From: Bacteroidaceae bacterium
GTDB lineage: Bacteria; Bacteroidota; Bacteroidia; Bacteroidales; Muribaculaceae
DNA length: 64,000 nucleotides
Direction of reading: 5' to 3'
Assembly (NCBI GenBank): GCA_021768245.1
Contig: JAETNO010000017.1
Coordinates: 4,623 to 68,622 of the forward strand
The number at the start of each line of letters is the position of its first letter. The first letter of the stretch is position 1. This document shows positions 60,562 through 64,000 of the stretch, piece by piece. Below the pieces are notes generated by a model. That model was not told where the DNA came from. It saw only the letters and a list, made by a program, of their open reading frames with translations, and made no database searches. Made by a program: the position numbers and the translations under genes.

Positions 60562-61326
60562 TCAATTGTCGTTTTCTTCTTTAATCCAGTCATAGCCTTT
60601 TTCCTCAAGTTCGAGGGCGAGTTCCGGACCGCCGGTCTTGACGATGCGTCCTTTATAAAGAATATGGACGAAGTCAGGACGTATATAGTCAAGCAGGCGC
60701 TGATAGTGGGTTATGACTATTGTGGCGTTTTTGTCGGTTTTCAGTTTGTTGACTCCTCCGGCCACCACGCGCAGTGCGTCGATATCGAGTCCCGAGTCGG
60801 TTTCGTCGAGAATCGCGAGGCGCGGTTCAAGCACGGCCATCTGGAAAATTTCGTTGCGCTTCTTTTCGCCTCCCGAGAATCCTTCATTGACCGAACGCGA
60901 TGCGAGTTTGTTGTCCAGCTCGACAATCGCGCGTTTCTGGCGCATCATCTTTAGGAAATCGCTTGCGGAAAGAGGCTCTTCATTGAAATATTTACGCTTG
61001 GCGTTGACTGCGGCGCGCATGAAGTTGACCATTGAGACGCCGGGGATTTCAACCGGATATTGGAACGAGAGGAAGAGCCCTTCATGGCTACGGTCCTCAG
61101 GAGGAAGGTCGAGAAGATTGACGCCATGGAGATAGGCTTCGCCTTCGGTGACGGTGTAGGCCGGATTGCCTGCAAGCACACCCGAAAGGGTGCTTTTCCC
61201 GGAACCGTTAGGGCCCATTATGGCATGAACCTCGCCTTCGTTAACGCTGAGGTTTACACCACGGAGTATCTCTTTACCCTCCACGGTCGCGTGGAGGTTG
61301 CGCACTTCAAGTAGTTTTTTGCTCAT
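60562..61326 (-). CDS. sufC: Fe-S cluster assembly ATPase SufC
   Basis: 254 residues, cytoplasmic ABC-type ATPase. The Walker A GPNGSGKSTLSGVL, signature GFSGGEKKRNEIFQM and Walker B LAILDETDSGLDIDAL are intact. SufC drives the SufBCD scaffold. It is the first gene of this operon, with its own promoter 26-57 bp upstream. The sufB gene that normally precedes it is absent; the 625 bp upstream hold no coding sequence on this strand. Confidence 0.97.
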   Translation of the reverse strand: MSKKLLEVRNLHATVEGKEILRGVNLSVNEGEVHAIMGPNGSGKSTLSGVLAGNPAYTVTEGEAYLHGVNLLDLPPEDRSHEGLFLSFQYPVEIPGVSMVNFMRAAVNAKRKYFNEEPLSASDFLKMMRQKRAIVELDNKLASRSVNEGFSGGEKKRNEIFQMAVLEPRLAILDETDSGLDIDALRVVAGGVNKLKTDKNATIVITHYQRLLDYIRPDFVHILYKGRIVKTGGPELALELEEKGYDWIKEENDN

Positions 61327-61351
61327 ATAATCTATTGCTGTTTTTCTACTG

Positions 61352-61383
61352 CGAAATTACTCATTTTCTCTCACCTACCCAAA
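61352..61383 (-). promoter_or_regulatory. Promoter of the sufCDS operon
   Basis: On the minus strand TTTG (61383-61380), 20 bases, then TAATTTCG (61359-61352), one base off the TAnnTTTG consensus. It places transcription start about 20 bases before the sufC ATG, so sufC heads the operon. Confidence 0.6.
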
Positions 61384-61543
61384 CATTTTTAAATGTGCTT
61401 TGGTTTTGGGGTGACGAGGTCGGAAGAGGATGGAGGGGTGGGTTGAGTGAGGAGGACGCTCCGGAAAGTATTTAAAAATGTTAAATATTGCAGATGTAAC
61501 AATATTGTGTTTCGATTGTAACCTGTCTGTAATATTACGACCC

Positions 61544-61551
61544 TAATTTTG
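61544..61551 (+). promoter_or_regulatory. -7 box (TAATTTTG) of the candidate small RNA
   Basis: TAATTTTG on the plus strand; start expected near 61556. The nearest TTG (61516-61518) is 25 bases away, longer than usual. Confidence 0.45.
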
Positions 61552-61555
61552 CAGT

Positions 61556-61730
61556 GTGAAACAAATCAACCTCTTTCTCGAATTGAAAGGGAGAGGCGAC
61601 AAAGATATAAAATCAATACCGAAACACGAAAATTTACGGTTGCAAAATAGTTTTTTAGTAGACAATAACCAAGAATTTATCACATTTTTATACAGAGAGG
61701 CTGTCGAGAACGACAGCCTCTGCTGTTTTA
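61556..61730 (+). ncRNA. Candidate small RNA of about 175 nt
   Basis: It starts a few bases after a TAATTTTG box and ends at a strong hairpin plus T-run (61693-61730). A first hairpin is suggested by CCTCTTTC near 61571 and GAAAGGGAGAGG near 61588. The 65-codon frame that covers it (GTG start at 61556) runs straight through the terminator and shows no family pattern, so it is not called as a gene. It could be a regulatory RNA or the 6S-like RNA of this organism; neither is shown. Confidence 0.45.
61693..61730 (+). terminator. Intrinsic terminator of the candidate small RNA
   Basis: AGAGGCTGTCG (61696-61706) and CGACAGCCTCT (61711-61721) form a perfect 11-bp stem with an AGAA loop, extended by CAG/CTG and followed by TTTTA. 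Confidence 0.8.
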
Positions 61731-61766
61731 TGGTTCCCCAAATTGCTGCCTGAGTGTGGTTATTTT

Positions 61767-61932
61767 GGGTACAGAAATTCCGAAATCACATAAATTACAG
61801 GTTAAAATAGGCACAGAATGTACATAAGAGACATAATTTGTCCCATTATGTACATTCTGTGCCTATAAATAACGGCTTGATTTGTCGGCAAATTAATCCG
61901 TTATTTATGTGATTTTTGAATTTCTGTACCCT
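61767..61932 (-). repeat. Palindromic intergenic repeat, copy B
   Basis: Outer arms GGGTACAGAAATT (61767-61779) and AATTTCTGTACCC (61919-61931) and the perfect core pair GGCACAGAATGTACATAA (61810-61827) with its complement (61846-61863) are the same as in copy A at 7156-7345. The asymmetric insert that contains AAATTAATCCGTTATTTAT is on the right here and in inverted form on the left in copy A, so the two copies face opposite ways on the chromosome. It ends 20 bp before the stop codon of the pectate lyase gene. Confidence 0.85.
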
Positions 61933-61951
61933 TTTGTAGTTGGGTGTTACG

Positions 61952-63760
61952 TTATTTTATGACTTTGTCGGATTCAACGGTGCCGTCAGCGTAGGTAATG
62001 CGGCGGATTGTGAGTCCGAAGTTGGGTTCGGGGATGCGGCGGCCATCGAGGGAATAGTATTCAATTGATACGATTTCGCCTGCCGGCTTGTTGACGGTGA
62101 TGTCGTCGATGCCGGAGGTGAAGGCAATTTCGGGGAAGTATTCGTCGAAGCCTGTCTCAGCACCCGCGTTCTGTGCCTTGATGATGTGTTCTACGATGGC
62201 ATTGGCATAAACCTCAATGTTGGTATACCATCCACGGGGGTCAAGGCTGTAGGTCGAAGCGTCGGACGGATCGTTGGGGTCGAGGCCGTTCTTGATTTCC
62301 CATTCGTCGGGTATGCCGTCGTTGTCAGTATCGAAGCCTGCGGGGCGGGTTTCTTCTTTGAGTGCGGGATAGGATGGTACGCCGGGATTCTGCGTTTCAG
62401 CTTCCGGGTCATTAACCCAGTCTGGTATACCTTTTGTGTCGGATTTGGGGAATGTTTTGCCTTCATTGTTGGTGTAGGGAACGTCGCCGTTGAATGTTAC
62501 GGTTCCTGTGCTACATTCCTCCATGTAGCGTGCATCAACGGCATCCCTTGTGAGACTTGCTCCTGCAAACGCCATAATTGTCTCATAAGTCTCAGTGGCA
62601 TCGTGTGTAGTTATAAGGCCAGCGTCAATAGGCTCATCGAGTTTTAAGCGGATACAGTCTTTACCAGCGGAATTTTGGACATATGTCTTGTCTTCGCCAT
62701 AAAGATGTTTTTCATCAGGGATATACTTTTCGCCGTCAATTGTCGATAAACCTCCATCGTAAGAGACTCCTTTCCAATCATAGTTTGATGCGTTTTCTCC
62801 GGCTGCTGTAACGTAGTTTCCGTTTATGTAGTAGCGGCTTGCGTAACCACGGAGAGCAACATTTGTAGAATTGCCACTACTCCCGACTGACACCTCTGTT
62901 ACGTTTGTTTTGCGTTTGGTGCCGGGGCCGGCCTTGTAGTAGTTGTTAATTATGTTTATATAACCACCGCCGGGGCCTCCATAACTACCGTTGCCATTTC
63001 CCCAATTGTATAGAAGATTATTGCGGAAATCAACTCGTTCGGCATCGACGGTGTTTATATATTTGTTTTTATCCCATCCAGTCCATTCATAGCGGGCACC
63101 GTTGAATCGTGGAGCGCGATTCTGCACATGGGCTATGAAATTGTGGTGGAATGATGCGTCTTTTCCTCCCCAGATTCCTCCGTAACTATGTGAGCCTTTG
63201 GTGTGACCGGGATTGGCAAGGCCTTCAGCCACGGTGCACCATTGAAGGGTAAAGTTTTTGTTGTCGTAGAATGATGCGCACTCATCAATGCTCCATGAGA
63301 ATGAGCAGTGGTCTATAATTATATCGTGCCGGCGGCGTCCCCATGCGGCGTCAGCTCCATCATTTACATCTTTTACCTGAGAGCGACGACTGCGAATGAA
63401 ACGGGTAATCGTATTGTCGCCTTTTGTAAACTCAAGAGTATAATATCTTAGGGTGATTCCATCACCGGGTGCTGTTTGACCAAGGATTGTTGTATTGGAA
63501 CTTACTTGGATATTGGATTTTAAATCAATGTATCCACTTACATCGAACACAATGATTTTTTTTGCGGATCCGCTTAGGGCTGCTCTGAGGGAGCCTTCGC
63601 CGGAGTCATTGAGATTGGTGACGTGCCGGATTTCTCCGCCTCGTCCGCCGGTCGTATAGCGGCCATGGCCTTCCGCACCGGGAAAGGCGGGAGCCTTGTC
63701 TTGAGCCGAAAGTCCGGAAGTAAGGGCTGCGGCTGCAAGAATGGTAAAGATTTTTTTCAT
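61952..63760 (-). CDS. Secreted pectate lyase (PL1-like) with C-terminal sorting-like domain
   Basis: 602 residues. Signal peptide about 1-19 (TSGLSA). The region ~22-430 is a parallel beta-helix with the pectate lyase pattern FPGAEGHGRYTTGGRGGEIRHV, IIIDHCSFSWSIDE and APRFNG, which cleave polygalacturonate by beta-elimination. FDTDNDGIPDEWE near 475-490 is a calcium-binding thrombospondin type 3-like repeat. The last ~50 residues (EYYSLDGRRIPEP ... ITYADGTVESDKVIK) resemble C-terminal sorting domains frequent in Bacteroidales exported proteins. It stands alone, with repeat copy B at its 3' side. It may act with the GH28 enzyme on pectin. Confidence 0.88.
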   Translation of the reverse strand: MKKIFTILAAAALTSGLSAQDKAPAFPGAEGHGRYTTGGRGGEIRHVTNLNDSGEGSLRAALSGSAKKIIVFDVSGYIDLKSNIQVSSNTTILGQTAPGDGITLRYYTLEFTKGDNTITRFIRSRRSQVKDVNDGADAAWGRRRHDIIIDHCSFSWSIDECASFYDNKNFTLQWCTVAEGLANPGHTKGSHSYGGIWGGKDASFHHNFIAHVQNRAPRFNGARYEWTGWDKNKYINTVDAERVDFRNNLLYNWGNGNGSYGGPGGGYINIINNYYKAGPGTKRKTNVTEVSVGSSGNSTNVALRGYASRYYINGNYVTAAGENASNYDWKGVSYDGGLSTIDGEKYIPDEKHLYGEDKTYVQNSAGKDCIRLKLDEPIDAGLITTHDATETYETIMAFAGASLTRDAVDARYMEECSTGTVTFNGDVPYTNNEGKTFPKSDTKGIPDWVNDPEAETQNPGVPSYPALKEETRPAGFDTDNDGIPDEWEIKNGLDPNDPSDASTYSLDPRGWYTNIEVYANAIVEHIIKAQNAGAETGFDEYFPEIAFTSGIDDITVNKPAGEIVSIEYYSLDGRRIPEPNFGLTIRRITYADGTVESDKVIK

Positions 63761-63831
63761 TATATTTAAGCTTATGGTTTAGATTACTCAGGTGGTTTAT
63801 ATTGCTTGTTGCAAGATTGTGATAATTAGCG

Positions 63832-63863
63832 CAAATTTCGGAATTTAGGAGGGGATTTCCAAA
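63832..63863 (-). promoter_or_regulatory. Possible promoter of the pectate lyase gene
   Basis: On the minus strand TTTG (63863-63860), 20 bases, then GAAATTTG (63839-63832), one base off the -7 consensus. The leader would be about 65 nt. Confidence 0.4.
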
Positions 63864-63888
63864 TTTTGTGTGAAAATAGATATAAAAA

Positions 63889-63930
63889 AGAATGAGTAAA
63901 GAAATCCGAAGATTTACATTTACTCATTCT
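63889..63930 (-). terminator. Terminator of the tRNA-Asp transcript
   Basis: AGAATGAGTAAA (63889-63900) pairs perfectly with TTTACTCATTCT (63919-63930). Read on the minus strand a run of six T follows, so it ends transcription from the tRNA. Confidence 0.85.
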
Positions 63931-63943
63931 CCTCTCTCCTCAG

Positions 63944-64000
63944 CGGTATGGACGGGACTCGAACCCGCGACCCCCTGCGTGACAGGCAGGTATTCTAACC
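63944..64000 (-). tRNA. tRNA-Asp (anticodon GTC), 3' part
   Basis: Read on the minus strand: anticodon stem-loop CCTGC-CTGTCAC-GCAGG with anticodon GTC, then the T arm GCGGG-TTCGAGT-CCCGT and the 3' acceptor strand CCATACC with discriminator G. The 5' acceptor and most of the D arm lie beyond the window. CCA is not encoded, so it is added after transcription. Confidence 0.95.

Larger units (their letters stand above)
61327..61951. other. Non-coding region between sufC and pectate lyase
   Basis: 625 bp with no credible protein gene. It contains the sufC promoter (61352-61383), an inverted pair AACATTTTTAAAT (61382-61394) and its complement (61470-61482), a plus-strand -7 box with a candidate small RNA and terminator (61544-61730), and the palindromic repeat copy B (61767-61932). 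Confidence 0.7.

Noticed and set aside
60546..60692. N-terminal extension of SufD
   Set aside because: It would overlap the sufC gene by 131 bp; ATG 60545 gives the normal protein with a 16-bp gap.
61556..61753. 65-codon frame with GTG start
   Set aside because: It reads through a strong intrinsic terminator and lacks any recognised pattern; the segment is better explained as a small RNA.

Overview
The window is a stretch of chromosome from a Bacteroidales gut bacterium, most likely of the family Muribaculaceae (Duncaniella/Muribaculum-like). The placement rests on several things seen here: a SusC/SusD operon, Bacteroidota-restricted families (DUF4494, DUF3822), a eukaryote-like GT3 glycogen synthase, a fused FTCD protein, a long UROC1-type urocanate hydratase, and promoters of the Bacteroidota type (TTG or TTTG, about 19-20 bases, then TAnnTTTG) instead of E. 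coli-type -35/-10 boxes. No phage, integrase, intact insertion sequence or CRISPR array was seen. The genus is inference.

Layout. 1-963: 3' part of a CyuA-type cysteine desulfidase. 1089-5450 (-): glycogen synthase and glycogen phosphorylase. 5697-7157 (+): secreted GH28 polygalacturonase. 7432-14879 (-): a susC-susD-susE/F-susE/F glycan uptake operon with no enzyme or regulator, led by an approximately 350-nt leader that starts in a perfect palindrome. 15310-17397 (-): ACT protein (CBS half missing), NAD kinase and a YgjP-like metallopeptidase, divergent from 17530-20274 (+): pdxJ and ExbB/ExbD/TonB-like energy transducer genes. 20327-22243 (-): rsmD, DUF3822, DUF805. 22422-28113 (+): DUF4494, PLP homeostasis protein, a three-gene nonulosonic-acid set (NeuC/LegG-, NeuA/LegF- and PtmE-like), obgE, yraN. 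28217-34798 (-): complete histidine degradation operon ftcD-hutU-hutH-hutI, then an Lrp-type regulator divergent from an O-acetylhomoserine sulfhydrylase gene (35591-36883). 37005-43911 (+): yqeY, serS, rbfA, LolC/E-like permease, manC, relA/spoT. 44118-46580: an unusual 820-residue lipoprotein. 46747-52526: carA, carB, eno. 52670-57876: membrane alpha/beta hydrolase, bcp (-), GT2 glycosyltransferase, DUF6056 membrane protein. 57929-61326 (-): sufC-sufD-sufS without sufB. 61556-61730 (+): candidate small RNA. 61952-63760 (-): secreted pectate lyase. 63944-64000 (-): 3' part of tRNA-Asp.

How it works together. Two pectin-active secreted enzymes (GH28 and a PL1-like lyase) and one SusCDEF system serve polysaccharide capture, and the ExbB/ExbD/TonB-like genes could power SusC-type transporters. 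The glycogen genes store the resulting glucose. The hut operon turns histidine into glutamate and a one-carbon unit. Much of the rest is housekeeping. The least expected features are: a roughly 170-190 bp palindromic repeat present twice, each time just 3' of a pectin-degrading gene and in the same orientation relative to it; the overlapping hairpins at the sus promoter; a terminator whose T-tract supplies the -33 box of the next, apparently leaderless, gene; the lack of sufB; and the solenoid-plus-propeller lipoprotein.
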